Positions 1-9,118 of a stretch of 63,203 bases of DNA are shown here, piece by piece. How positions within the stretch are numbered: position 1 is the first letter of the stretch; every line of letters starts with the position of its first letter. Made by a program: the position numbers and the translations under genes. The notes under the pieces are model-generated. The model searched no databases. It was not told the origin of the DNA and was given only the letters and a program-made list of their open reading frames with translations. This DNA is from Okeania sp. SIO2C9 (GTDB taxonomy: Bacteria; Cyanobacteriota; Cyanobacteriia; Cyanobacteriales; Microcoleaceae): NCBI RefSeq assembly GCF_010672455.1, contig NZ_JAAHGO010000026.1:5710-68912 (forward strand), in the 5' to 3' direction.

Positions 1-587
1 GGTACTGGTTTCATTTCCGCAATCACTTCTCCAGAAAAGGTTGTCTCTATAGGGTCAATACTTCCATCAAAAATACCCTCAATATATTCGGCATCTACAC
101 CTGCCATCTGAAATGTTATGTTACCAATACCTCTTGTTTCATCGCCAAATTCATCAGTAAACCATCCATTCAGGTCTAACATTATTTCTGCACCACCATT
201 GGTGTCCATTACAGTTACAGTAGAACCAGAGTGAAGGGCAAAAGTATTCACACCATCACTTGTATCAGGATTACCAAAAGTACCTAAATCTAAGAAGGGA
301 TTTGTAACACTGGTTACTTCAAATGGACTGTCACCACTTCCATCAAACGTTAGCGGACCTTGAATAGTTGCTGCGTTAAATTGTGTAAAACTACCAGTTG
401 TTACACTGGCAATTAAATCACCAGGATTTGGGTTAAAGCTCAACTCACCTTCTGACAAAGTAATGTTTGTGAAGAAACCATTGAAAGCAATTCTTCCAGT
501 TAATCCAGCAGCTTCAGCAGCACCAGCGAATACAGCACCTAAAGCGAAAGGAAGAGCAGCGATGGAAGCAACGATTTGGTTTTTCAT
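1..587 (-). CDS. PEP-CTERM exported protein, first tandem copy (runs off left edge)
   Basis: The start codon is the complement of 585-587 and the gene continues past position 1, so about 25 C-terminal residues are missing. What is visible looks identical to the N-terminal ~195 residues of the complete copy at 1781-2443 (offset 1856 bp). It has the same cleavable signal peptide (MKNQIVASIAALPFALGAVF, then an Ala-rich cleavage region) and the same acidic, Gly/Asn/Thr-rich beta-type body. The complete copy shows that the missing end should carry the VPEP sorting motif. It is probably an exported, surface-sorted protein of unknown function. The high identity implies a very recent duplication or gene conversion. 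Confidence 0.85.
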   Translation of the reverse strand, partial: MKNQIVASIAALPFALGAVFAGAAEAAGLTGRIAFNGFFTNITLSEGELSFNPNPGDLIASVTTGSFTQFNAATIQGPLTFDGSGDSPFEVTSVTNPFLDLGTFGNPDTSDGVNTFALHSGSTVTVMDTNGGAEIMLDLNGWFTDEFGDETRGIGNITFQMAGVDAEYIEGIFDGSIDPIETTFSGEVIAEMKPV

Positions 588-1239
588 TTTTGAGACTCCT
601 AATGATTAGTTATTTGTTTACTCAGTGACGATGAGGATAATACTTAGATTCTTATATACTTAACTACTTAAATTAAAGATTGATACTTCTCAGTAGTTTT
701 AGGGGTTTGTGAACCTCTGTTGCCCTCATGAATATAAACTAACTAATTTCGCTGAGGAGTTGCAACCCTTTTTCCCAGTCTTTACTGAATCTTTAAAAAA
801 CTCTACTGCTAATTTCACCCTATTTAATGCTATTTCACCAGAGATATTTACCGAATCAAAGTGTTTTTGAGCACACATATAACAGTATTAACAATTAGGA
901 CAATAGTCGTAGATATATATAGTTAATTGATTTTACCTATTTGATATATATGGAAAATGATGAAAAAAAAGCCTGATATAGATTTCCATCCCATTCTCAG
1001 TAATTAGTCTACACAACTGAGTAATGTTACTAAGCATTTTTTACTAAGCTAAATTGCATTTTCATCAAATATAACAAGTCATTGTGAAATGTGTTTCATA
1101 TCACTGACAAAAACAGATGTAATATGCTAGATATATGTAAAAATTTCATGAAAATGTCACAATAATCTAATCTAATGTATAGAGCTAAATAGAAGAAAAG
1201 TTAGGTAAAAGTCGAGGAGGCTTACTACTGGTAAATGAC

Positions 1240-1350
1240 TATAAAATTAGGTCAATAGCTTTTTCTTTAAAGGGGATAAAAAAAAGAAAATTTAGTATTT
1301 TTTTGCCTTCCTATTGCAAAAGGTACTGCCAAGAGGCTAACTGAAATGAC
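1240..1350 (+). mobile_element. Short non-autonomous insert, hairpin/AAATGAC family (unit 1)
   Basis: This 111-bp segment lies between two ATGAC pentamers (1235-1239 and 1346-1350) and is absent at the corresponding point of the third unit (about 4271-4283), which therefore represents an empty site. Its landmarks are ATTAGGTCAATAGC, an AAGGGGATAAAAAAA box, TAGTATTT, GGTACTG and a CTGAAATGAC end. They match better-preserved copies at 13884, 22363 and 29440. It is a non-coding mobile repeat, here without the heptamer tail. Confidence 0.7.
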
Positions 1351-1780
1351 AATACCGGGACACAGAATTAATGAGTGTACATCTTCTTGATTCATACTTC
1401 AGTGCCTAACACTAATATTAATAGACTGACTTCCTTAATTATCCTTGCTAGTTTTATGTGGGGTCGTCTATGGAAAATGTTACCAACAATTAAGAGACAG
1501 TCTAGCGATCGCTATTAATTGATAAATACTAGGAGCGGGAGCGTGCAAAACTCCGACAAATGATCGACGACCGCTAATGAACTAGCGGTCGCCCTAAAAA
1601 TTTATAACAGATACTTTTTGTAATAGGTAGATGTAAAAATCTCAGATAATTAAATGGATTTGAAATAATAGTTAGAAGGGAGCAAGCGATCGCTGTTTTT
1701 TCTACACTCTGATAATTTGACTAATGTAGATATTATTGTTGATACCAGAGCGACCGCGCACAAAATCATCAACCTTTAGA

Positions 1781-2443
1781 TTAGGAGTTTTTCTGGCGAC
1801 GGCTAGCTACTAAACCTGCAGTCACTACACCTAGACCGAATAATACAGTTGGTTCAGGTACTGGTTTCATTTCCGCAATCACTTCTCCAGAAAAGGTTGT
1901 CTCTATAGGGTCAATACTTCCATCAAAAATACCCTCAATATATTCGGCATCTACACCTGCCATCTGAAATGTTATGTTACCAATACCTCTTGTTTCATCG
2001 CCAAATTCATCAGTAAACCATCCATTCAGGTCTAACATTATTTCTGCACCACCATTGGTGTCCATTACAGTTACAGTAGAACCAGAGTGAAGGGCAAAAG
2101 TATTCACACCATCACTTGTATCAGGATTACCAAAAGTACCTAAATCTAAGAAGGGATTTGTAACACTGGTTACTTCAAATGGACTGTCACCACTTCCATC
2201 AAACGTTAGCGGACCTTGAATAGTTGCTGCGTTAAATTGTGTAAAACTACCAGTTGTTACACTGGCAATTAAATCACCAGGATTTGGGTTAAAGCTCAAC
2301 TCACCTTCTGACAAAGTAATGTTTGTGAAGAAACCATTGAAAGCAATTCTTCCAGTTAATCCAGCAGCTTCAGCAGCACCAGCGAATACAGCACCTAAAG
2401 CGAAAGGAAGAGCAGCGATGGAAGCAACGATTTGGTTTTTCAT
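1781..2443 (-). CDS. PEP-CTERM exported protein, complete copy
   Basis: 220 residues. Residues 1-26 form a signal peptide with a hydrophobic core and an Ala-rich cleavage site (AGAAEAAG). Residues 27-190 are acidic and rich in Thr, Gly and Asn, with no Cys and no catalytic motif I recognise. Residues 195-220 are a PEP-CTERM signal: VPEP, then a hydrophobic helix (LFGLGVVTAGLVA), then a basic SRRQKNS tail. In this family such signals are processed by exosortase and the protein is sorted to the cell surface or matrix. The gene stands alone; its neighbours are only its own duplicates. The start is supported by AGGAG 9 bp upstream on the minus strand (AGGAGTCTCAAAA then ATG). The specific function is unknown. 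Confidence 0.9.
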   Translation of the reverse strand: MKNQIVASIAALPFALGAVFAGAAEAAGLTGRIAFNGFFTNITLSEGELSFNPNPGDLIASVTTGSFTQFNAATIQGPLTFDGSGDSPFEVTSVTNPFLDLGTFGNPDTSDGVNTFALHSGSTVTVMDTNGGAEIMLDLNGWFTDEFGDETRGIGNITFQMAGVDAEYIEGIFDGSIDPIETTFSGEVIAEMKPVPEPTVLFGLGVVTAGLVASRRQKNS

Positions 2444-3095
2444 TTTTGAGACTCCTAATGATTAGTTATTTGTTTACTCAGTGACGATGAGGATAATACT
2501 TAGATTCTTATATACTTAACTACTTAAATTAAAGATTGATACTTCTCAGTAGTTTTAGGGGTTTGTGAACCTCTGTTGCCCTCATGAATATAAACTAACT
2601 AATTTCGCTGAGGAGTTGCAACCCTTTTTCCCAGTCTTTACTGAATCTTTAAAAAACTCTACTGCTAATTTCACCCTATTTAATGCTATTTCACCAGAGA
2701 TATTTACCGAATCAAAGTGTTTTTGAGCACACATATAACAGTATTAACAATTAGGACAATAGTCGTAGATATATATAGTTAATTGATTTTACCTATTTGA
2801 TATATATGGAAAATGATGAAAAAAAAGCCTGATATAGATTTCCATCCCATTCTCAGTAATTAGTCTACACAACTGAGTAATGTTACTAAGCATTTTTTAC
2901 TAAGCTAAATTGCATTTTCATCAAATATAACAAGTCATTGTGAAATGTGTTTCATATCACTGACAAAAACAGATGTAATATGCTAGATATATGTAAAAAT
3001 TTCATGAAAATGTCACAATAATCTAATCTAATGTATAGAGCTAAATAGAAGAAAAGTTAGGTAAAAGTCGAGGAGGCTTACTACTGGTAAATGAC

Positions 3096-3206
3096 TATAA
3101 AATTAGGTCAATAGCTTTTTCTTTAAAGGGGATAAAAAAAAGAAAATTTAGTATTTTTTTGCCTTCCTATTGCAAAAGGTACTGCCAAGAGGCTAACTGA
3201 AATGAC
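3096..3206 (+). mobile_element. Short non-autonomous insert, hairpin/AAATGAC family (unit 2)
   Basis: Same insert as at 1240-1350, carried along by the tandem duplication. It is flanked by ATGAC on both sides. The homologous place in the third unit is uninterrupted. Confidence 0.7.
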
Positions 3207-3655
3207 AATACCGGGACACAGAATTAATGAGTGTACATCTTCTTGATTCATACTTCAGTGCCTAACACTAATATTAATAGACTGACTTCCTTAATTATCC
3301 TTGCTAGTTTTATGTGGGGTCGTCTATGGAAAATGTTACCAACAATTAAGAGACAGTCTAGCGATCGCTATTAATTGATAAATACTAGGAGCGGGAGCGT
3401 GCAAAACTCCGACAAATGATCGACGACCGCTAATGAACTAGCGGTCGCCCTAAAAATTTATAACAGATATTTTTTGTAATTAAGTATAGATGTAAAAATC
3501 TCAGATAATTAAATGGATTTGAAATAATAGTTAGGAAGGAGCAAGCGATCGCTGTTTTTTCTACACTCTGATAATTTGACTAATCATAGATATTCTAATC
3601 ATAGATATTATTGATTAGACCAGAGCGATCGCAAAGACAATCATCAACTTTTAGT

Positions 3656-3768
3656 TTAGGAGTTTTTCTTACGACGGCTAGCGACTAAACCTGTAGCAAC
3701 TACAGCTAGACCGAATAATGCAGTTGGTTCTGGAGCATCAATCATCACATCAAGCTGTGAGTTAGTAG
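3656..3768 (-). pseudogene. PEP-CTERM gene remnant (third tandem unit, body deleted)
   Basis: Read on the minus strand, the last ~34 codons end in APEPTALFGLAVVATGLVAS followed by RRKKNS and a stop. This is a diverged version of the sorting tail of the complete copy. Upstream of these codons the sequence jumps directly into the promoter-side DNA (TTTGTGAACCTC, about 3768), so the start, signal peptide and body have been deleted. The remaining unit (to about 4310) is non-coding and aligns to the upstream regions of units 1 and 2. Confidence 0.75.
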
Positions 3769-4394
3769 TTTGTGAACCTCTCTTGCCCTCACGAATATAA
3801 TCTACCTAATTTCACTGAGGTATTGCAACCATTTTTGCGAGACTTTACGGAATCTTTAAAAAACTCTACTACAAAATTAACTTTACGTCATGAGATTTTA
3901 CGAGGTATTTACGGAAATAAGGCATTATTTTTTACATTTATGTATCAGTATTAACAACTAGGCTAATAGTCATATATTTATGTAGTTAGTTGATTGAAAC
4001 TACTTTATATCGATAAAAAACGAGGATAAACAGTTATATATAGATTTAATTCTCATTTAACAATTAGTCCAAACGACTCAGTGATGTGACTAAGTATTTT
4101 CCGATCAGCTAAAGTGAATTTTCATCGGAACTAACAAATTATCGTGAAGTGTGTTTCATATCACTGACAAAAATCAATATAATATGCTATAAGCAAAAAT
4201 CCAACTAAAATGTCACAATAATATGTAGATATAAAAAGTCAGGTCTAAAGTAGAAGAGGCTTGGAATTGGCAACGTACAATACCAAGACACAAAATTAAT
4301 GAGTGAGGATCTGAAATTCAACTCTGACTCCTGACTCCTAGTTCCTGACTCCTTTCTTGATAAAAGTCCTTTTTTGTAATTAAGGAAAACTCTT

Positions 4395-5123
4395 ATGGCT
4401 AATACCAGCAATTTTCGTCAAGCAATTCGTGAGGCTCAAAGTCAAAACCTAGTTGGCCCAAACGTGATTTCTAATGCTCTACCTTTTGTAGGTGGTGGCC
4501 TAATTCTCACAGCAGTAGGTACTTTTGGTGGCCTACAAGTGCTACAGTCTAACCCCGGTCTATTTATGACCACATTCTGGGTAGCACTTATCGGCGAATT
4601 AGCATTATTTTTTATTGCCCGTGGAATTGCGGAAAGAGGCAATAATAACGTAGCCCTACCTTTATTAGCTACTTACAGCTTGTTATCCGGCTATACCCTG
4701 AGTGGTTTAGTATATGTGGCCTTAAGTACCCAAGGAGTAGGTATTGGAGGAGTAGGTTTTGCGGCTCTCGGTTGTGGTGTCACCTTTATTGGAGCTCGTC
4801 AAATAGGCTCAAATCTATCTGAAGAAGATGGCATGGCCTTGACTAAAACTGTCAGCTTGGGAATAATTGCTTTATTAGTAGCAGTTGTAGGCCAAGTTAT
4901 TTTTAGCTTTTTCGGTGTTTATACTCCAAGTTGGTTAGAAATAGGTATATCTGGCATAGGTGTATTTCTATTTGCTGGCGCTGCAGTAGTAGATTTCTAC
5001 ATTTTGCCCCGTACTTATCGTGACGATCAGTATATTCCCGCAGCTCTCTCGATGTACTTAACTTACATCAACCTATTCATTTTTATTCTGCGACTTTTGA
5101 TTGCTATTAATAGTCGCGAGTGA
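4395..5123 (+). CDS. Bax inhibitor-1 / YccA family membrane protein
   Basis: 242 residues with about seven hydrophobic helices. The pattern (N-terminal cytoplasmic ~25 residues, then helices at roughly 28-50, 57-78, 87-108, 113-132, 148-172, 180-200 and 215-237) and the TYINLFIFILRLL segment near the C terminus are typical of BI-1/TMBIM proteins, which act as membrane leak or calcium/pH-responsive channels. The substrate cannot be read here. The start is supported by AAGGA 9 bp upstream. The gene is preceded by a CTGACTC-type tandem repeat. Its TGA stop (5121-5123) is the first three bases of the right end of the adjacent IS200/IS605-type element, so the last residue or two may have been changed by insertion. 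It could also be annotated simply as a US12-family protein. Confidence 0.88.
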   Translation: MANTSNFRQAIREAQSQNLVGPNVISNALPFVGGGLILTAVGTFGGLQVLQSNPGLFMTTFWVALIGELALFFIARGIAERGNNNVALPLLATYSLLSGYTLSGLVYVALSTQGVGIGGVGFAALGCGVTFIGARQIGSNLSEEDGMALTKTVSLGIIALLVAVVGQVIFSFFGVYTPSWLEIGISGIGVFLFAGAAVVDFYILPRTYRDDQYIPAALSMYLTYINLFIFILRLLIAINSRE

Positions 5124-5230
5124 CATACTCCCACACTGATTACAAGAATCAGTGTGGGCTTCTCAGCGACTTCTCTATGAGAACATTGACTGAGCTAGCA
5201 CGGGATGCCCCACCGCTCCAATTCAATTAG
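5121..5230 (-). ncRNA. tnpB right end with probable omega (re)RNA scaffold
   Basis: Downstream of the tnpB stop, on the same strand, lies ~107 bp of non-coding DNA ending in a 12-bp perfect hairpin (5130-5141 with 5147-5158, loop ACAAG) and then ATGTCA at the element boundary. In IS200/IS605 elements this region is transcribed with the 3' part of tnpB as the guide RNA scaffold, and the guide is the DNA just outside the right end. Here the guide would be the 3' end of the Bax-inhibitor gene in antisense. The hairpin could also terminate the Bax-inhibitor transcript. Confidence 0.55.
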
Positions 5231-6442
5231 TTAGAATAGGCTTAATTGTACGCCTTCACATCCTTCAAACCTTGTTGTTGGTAGTAGGTTTTTAATCAAA
5301 GCCTTTGCTCTATTCTTGATATTAATTGCAGCATTTAAGTCACGCCCAATTGATAGATTACATTGAGGACAATTGTGCTTTCTTTGAGCCAAAGTTTTCT
5401 TGACTTTATGTCCACAATTACTACATTCAGTTGATGTTCCATGAGGTTTTACTTTGACTATTAACTGACCAGCTCTTCCAGCCTTGTCAGTTAATATTTG
5501 ATTAAATTGACCCCACCCTGCATCATGTACAGACTTTGCTAATTTAGACTTAGCCATACCTTTTATATTCAGTTTCTCAACTGCTACAATATCGTAATTA
5601 GATAATAAATTATTAGCCGTTTTGAAATGAAAATCTTTTCTTGTATCAGCTACCTTTCTATGTTTCTTAGCTAATTGTTTAATTGCTTTTTGCCTACGCT
5701 TACTGCCCTTTTTTCTTCTAGATACTTTCCTTTGGGCTGATTTAAGTTTACATTCAGCTTTTCTCAAGTATTTAGGAGCAGGTATAGATTCATTATCAGA
5801 AGTTACTACAAAATCAATTAAACCTACATCTATACCTACTATTTTACCTCGTTTTATATCTGGTTTGATTTCGGGTACAGTTTGATCCTCTAAACTAAAA
5901 GTGACAAAATAACCGTTAGATTTTCTCGTAACTGATACAGTTTTCATCATAAATCCATCTGGTAATGGTCTGTGAACAATTACTTTGACATCACCTATTT
6001 TAGACAACTTGACTTGATTATTAACAAACCAGTGTTGTTTAAATTGAGGATAAACAAAAGTTTTATATTGGTTCAATCCTTTAAATCTTGGTTTACCAAG
6101 ACGCTTTCCAGACTTATCACTTTTCATCCATCTATCAAAGGCTAACTCAACTCTTTTTGGTACTTCTTGCAATACTTGAGAATGAATATCTTTGTACCAT
6201 GGTCTATCGATTTTTAATTTAGGTAATGATTGTTTTTGACTATAGTAAGTCGGTTGGTCTTTTAATTCTGGCAAGTGGCAAATTAAAGGACAATAATTAA
6301 TTGAGCATCTATTTTGCTTCCACCAATCAAATCTTTGAGCCAACATATAGTTGTACTGGAAACGTAACATTTCCAGAGTTTTATCTATTTTTTCTGCTTG
6401 AGTTTTTGTTGGACGTAATTTGTATTGGTAAGCAATTCTCAT
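5231..6442 (-). CDS. tnpB: TnpB, IS200/IS605-type RNA-guided nuclease, apparently intact
   Basis: 403 residues, full length for the family. The N-terminal RNA-binding region starts MRIAYQYKLRPT. The RuvC-like catalytic triad is complete: D205 in GIDVG, E289 in VEKLN and D368 in GRDLNAA. The zinc finger has C340, C343, C358 and C361. TnpB is an omega-RNA-guided DNA endonuclease that helps IS200/IS605 transposons persist at the donor site; it is not the transposase. No tnpA is nearby, so the element would need a transposase in trans. The start follows the family N-terminal motif; the ribosome binding site is weak. The downstream region (5121-5230) holds the probable guide RNA. It is the only undamaged tnpB of three full-length or near-full-length copies in the window. 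Confidence 0.93.
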   Translation of the reverse strand: MRIAYQYKLRPTKTQAEKIDKTLEMLRFQYNYMLAQRFDWWKQNRCSINYCPLICHLPELKDQPTYYSQKQSLPKLKIDRPWYKDIHSQVLQEVPKRVELAFDRWMKSDKSGKRLGKPRFKGLNQYKTFVYPQFKQHWFVNNQVKLSKIGDVKVIVHRPLPDGFMMKTVSVTRKSNGYFVTFSLEDQTVPEIKPDIKRGKIVGIDVGLIDFVVTSDNESIPAPKYLRKAECKLKSAQRKVSRRKKGSKRRQKAIKQLAKKHRKVADTRKDFHFKTANNLLSNYDIVAVEKLNIKGMAKSKLAKSVHDAGWGQFNQILTDKAGRAGQLIVKVKPHGTSTECSNCGHKVKKTLAQRKHNCPQCNLSIGRDLNAAINIKNRAKALIKNLLPTTRFEGCEGVQLSLF

Positions 6443-6873
6443 CTCGATATTTCTTGAGCTACCAGAATTATATTATCATAGTTTATATACATATTTGCCA
6501 GATATTAAAGATGAAAAAAACATGACAAAATCATGAATAATTAATGATTAACAATTATTAATTAGCCAGATAATGTACAAGATAAACGTTGAGAAATTGA
6601 CACACATTGTAGAAAAAAAATCACGCATTCATCCCACACTGACTAAGCACGTTTTCAGTTTGGGACTTCTGCTTAAAACAGCTAAAATTTGAAAAACCCG
6701 GTATTAGTGCTAAACCTAGCACTGAAATAAACCAGGTTTTATTGTATAGTTTATGTTGAATAATGGTTTGTGTATAAGTTTAAAGATATAACCTGCATGG
6801 AAAACCACAAGCTCAAAGAAACAAAAAAGCTGAAAGCTAATTGCTATATTTCTATTGAAAGGAGGCGATCGCC
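6443..6873. other. Gap between tnpB and prfB with an orphan end-like hairpin
   Basis: No gene is evident. It should contain the left end of the tnpB element and the prfB promoter. At 6633-6642 and 6655-6664 (CCCACACTGA / TCAGTTTGGG) there is an imperfect hairpin closely resembling the right-end hairpin at 5130-5158, also followed by CTTCT. A second inverted pair of the AAACCCGG/CCAGGTTT type lies at about 6692-6740. Confidence 0.5.
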
Positions 6874-7996
6874 ATGGAAGTATTAGACATTAAACGAGAA
6901 ATTGAAAATTTGTCCTCTCGTCTGGGAAAAACCCAGGACTATCTTTGACGTTCCGGCACTAAAAGCAAAAATCCAAGATTTAGAGCAAGTTGCAGCTCAA
7001 CCGGAATTTTGGGATGACCAAACAACGGCACAAAATACTCTGCAAGAGCTTAATGACCTCAAATCTCATCTACAGCAATATCAGCAATGGCAAAATAATC
7101 TGGAAGATACTAGAGCAATCTTTGAGTTATTGGAGCTAGAGACAGATGAATCTTTATTGGAGGAAGCTCAAGCAACTATCTCTGGTCTCAACCAGGAGTT
7201 AGACCGGTGGGAACTACAGCAATTATTATCTGGTCTCTATGACCAAAATGGTGCAGTTATTACTATTAATGCTGGCGCTGGAGGTACAGACGCTCAAGAC
7301 TGGGCAGAGATGTTGTTGCGGATGTATACCCGGTGGGGAGAAAGTCATAACTATAAGGTACAGTTGGCAGAAATTTCTGAGGGAGATGAAGCAGGTATTA
7401 AGTCTGCAACTCTGGAAATTATCGGGCGCTATGCTTACGGTTATCTGAAAGCAGAAAAAGGTACTCACCGCTTGGTCAGAATTTCACCTTTTAATGCTAA
7501 TGGCAAACGACAAACCAGTTTTGCAGGAGTGGAAGTGATGCCTGTGCTAGATAATTCTGTAGAGTTGGAAATTCCAGAAAAAGATTTGGAAATTACTACT
7601 TCTCGGTCTGGCGGCAAGGGTGGTCAAAACGTCAACAAAGTTGAAACAGCAGTGCGAATTGTTCATATTCCTACAGGTTTAGCTGTGCGTTGTACTCAAG
7701 AACGCAGTCAGTTACAAAATAAGGAAAAAGCTTTAGCATTGCTCAAAGCTAGGTTACTGATAATTGCCAAAGAGCAACGCGCTCAAGAAATTGGTGAAAT
7801 TCGGGGTGACATGGTAGAAGCAGCTTGGGGTAATCAAATTCGTAACTATGTATTCCATCCTTATCAGATGGTAAAAGACTTACGGACTCAGAAAGAAACT
7901 ACTGCTATTACAGATGTAATGAATGGCGAGCTAGACTCATTCATTGAAGCTTATCTGCGACAGGAAAATCAAATGGTCGAGAGTCAGTCTGCATAA
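6874..7996 (+). CDS. prfB: Peptide chain release factor 2 (RF2), expressed by programmed +1 frameshift
   Basis: Two reading frames joined at a canonical autoregulatory frameshift: 6874-6945 (24 codons, [20 protein letters not shown]...) and 6947-7996, giving ~373 residues, normal for RF2. The first frame ends CTT TGA C at 6943-6949; skipping T6946 restores the frame. Ribosome binding site GGAGG at 6861-6865, 8 bp before ATG. RF2 recognises UAA and UGA stop codons and triggers peptide release. The codon-recognition SPF motif occurs in [12 protein letters not shown], and the catalytic GGQ in [17 protein letters not shown]. The in-frame UGA makes synthesis depend on RF2 level (low RF2 leads to frameshifting), which is established for this family. 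An annotation starting at ATG 6902 would give a wrong N terminus. Confidence 0.96.
6934..6949 (+). promoter_or_regulatory. prfB: prfB +1 programmed frameshift site
   Basis: CAGGACTATCTTTGAC. An internal Shine-Dalgarno-like AGGA lies just upstream of the slippery CTT codon, followed by TGA C, as in other bacterial prfB genes. The AGGA is weaker than the AGGGGG of E. coli. Confidence 0.93.
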
Positions 7997-8061
7997 ACAA
8001 AGGCAGAAGGCAGAAGGGACAATTGGAAGGGGTTTCTGACCCCAACAAGCTTCTGATTTAT

Positions 8062-8240
8062 GAATTCGTTAATGGTTCGGGGGCGGGTTTATCTGAATAA
8101 TTTGTCATACCATTAACTTAACGCGGAACCCGCCCCTACTGAGGAACCCGCCCCCTACTGTGGAATTCGTTAATGGGTCGGGGCGGGTTTATCTGAATAA
8201 TTTGTCATACCATTAACTTAACGCGGAACCCGCCCCTACT
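8062..8240. repeat. Duplicated palindromic repeat (GGGCGGGTT ... AACCCGCCC)
   Basis: A 79-bp unit (8062-8140) starting GAATTCGTTAATGG recurs almost unchanged at 8163-8240. Each unit has inverted ends (GGGGCGGGTTT and AACCCGCCCC) that can fold into a large hairpin. It lies in the 480-bp gene-free stretch after prfB. It is probably a small non-autonomous mobile palindrome; it could also act as an RNA stabiliser or terminator. Confidence 0.75.
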
Positions 8241-8277
8241 ATTCAACATTTTAGGTGTGTCACACCACTACTGGACT

Positions 8278-8335
8278 GTACACTTTATTTACGCAGGAAC
8301 TCTACATATAGCAAGCAAGGGCGAATGCCATTCGC
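8278..8335. repeat. Partial AGGACTTACGCA-family repeat with GGGCGAATG palindrome
   Basis: TTACGCAGGAACTCTACATA resembles the left end of the element at 60511, and GGGCGAATGCCATTCGCCC is a perfect small hairpin also seen at about 16811 (GGGCGAATGGCATTCGCCC). Downstream to 8440 are CTACTCC/CCGCTCCCC-type tandem heptamers. Confidence 0.5.
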
Positions 8336-8477
8336 CCCTACTCAGCTACTCCGCTACTCCCCCGCTCCCCCGCTCCCCTACTCAGCTACTCCGCTACTCC
8401 CTATTCCTACTCCCTCTTTAGCCCAAAGTATGTCACAATGAAGATATTTTATCCAACCCTGACTATAATATGTCCTC

Positions 8478-9089
8478 ATGTCAAAGGTCTACAGCACTAT
8501 AGAGCTAATAGATATCCTAGCTGAAGAGCGCCAAGCTTGTCTGCAAGGCCAGCGCCTGAATTTGGCAGCAACTCCCCGCACGGGAAACCCAGTAGTTGAC
8601 CATTTTCTCAAACCAGAAGCTTTCCAAAAGTTTACTGCATATCAAGATTTTAAGGCTGCTGTTCATCGCTATCAAACAGAATATTTGGTTTCTGGTATTG
8701 TGTGGCGACAGGTGACAGTTAATGATAAGATTATTAGTTTTCCCGTAGTGCATGAACAATTAATTGCTTTATTGAGCGATCTAGAAATTTTGCAGGCAGC
8801 AAAGGTTTCTGTATTAAATTTCTGGAGTCAGGTGACAATGGGGATGGACTTATATTTAAGTGTGGGTAGTGGTCGAGACTTTCGCAAAATAGAAATACAA
8901 GAAGTAGAAGCGATCGCTCAACGTACAGAATGGGCAAATATGTTGAAGTGGGAAAAATCCAATTTTCTGGAGATGCTATTACAGTTAGGATGGGGAAAAC
9001 CAGAGTTAGCAGCTTATCGTAGTGGCTGGCCTAATTCTGGAAGTGAGTATATTCATGCTGTGAAACCAGGAAAGCAACCTATTTGTTAA
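8478..9089 (+). CDS. Hypothetical protein (203 aa, soluble)
   Basis: I do not recognise the family. The product has no signal peptide and no membrane helix. It mixes helices (LIDILAEERQACLQ at the N terminus; EAIAQRTEWANMLKWEKSN around 145-165) with a central segment containing SFPVVHEQLIALLSDLEILQ. The last ~35 residues are rich in Trp, Gly and Pro (LGWGKPELAAYRSGWPNSGS). Codon use and HIP1 content match the neighbours, and its length and composition support a real gene. No convincing ribosome binding site precedes ATG 8478. It stands alone, with repeats on both sides. Confidence 0.7.
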   Translation: MSKVYSTIELIDILAEERQACLQGQRLNLAATPRTGNPVVDHFLKPEAFQKFTAYQDFKAAVHRYQTEYLVSGIVWRQVTVNDKIISFPVVHEQLIALLSDLEILQAAKVSVLNFWSQVTMGMDLYLSVGSGRDFRKIEIQEVEAIAQRTEWANMLKWEKSNFLEMLLQLGWGKPELAAYRSGWPNSGSEYIHAVKPGKQPIC

Positions 9090-9118
9090 AAAAGCGGTCA
9101 GCACCTCAGCAGTAAACG

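Larger units (their letters stand above)
1..4310. repeat. Three-unit tandem duplication around the PEP-CTERM gene
   Basis: Positions 1-~1611 recur at 1857-~3467 with no difference I could find until the last few bases, after which similarity continues with scattered changes. Each ~1.86 kb unit holds one PEP-CTERM gene plus about 1.2 kb of upstream DNA, which has no other gene. Within it are a palindrome (GACCGCTA / TAGCGGTC, near 1566-1587 and 3422-3443) and HIP1 sites. A third unit, about 3468-4310, is diverged: it keeps the 3' end of the gene and the upstream region but has lost most of the coding body and lacks the 111-bp insert present in units 1 and 2. Confidence 0.9.

Noticed and set aside
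4205-4411. 68-codon minus-strand frame upstream of the Bax-inhibitor gene
   Set aside because: It overlaps the Bax-inhibitor leader and a CTGACTCCTGACTCC repeat; no coding signal.
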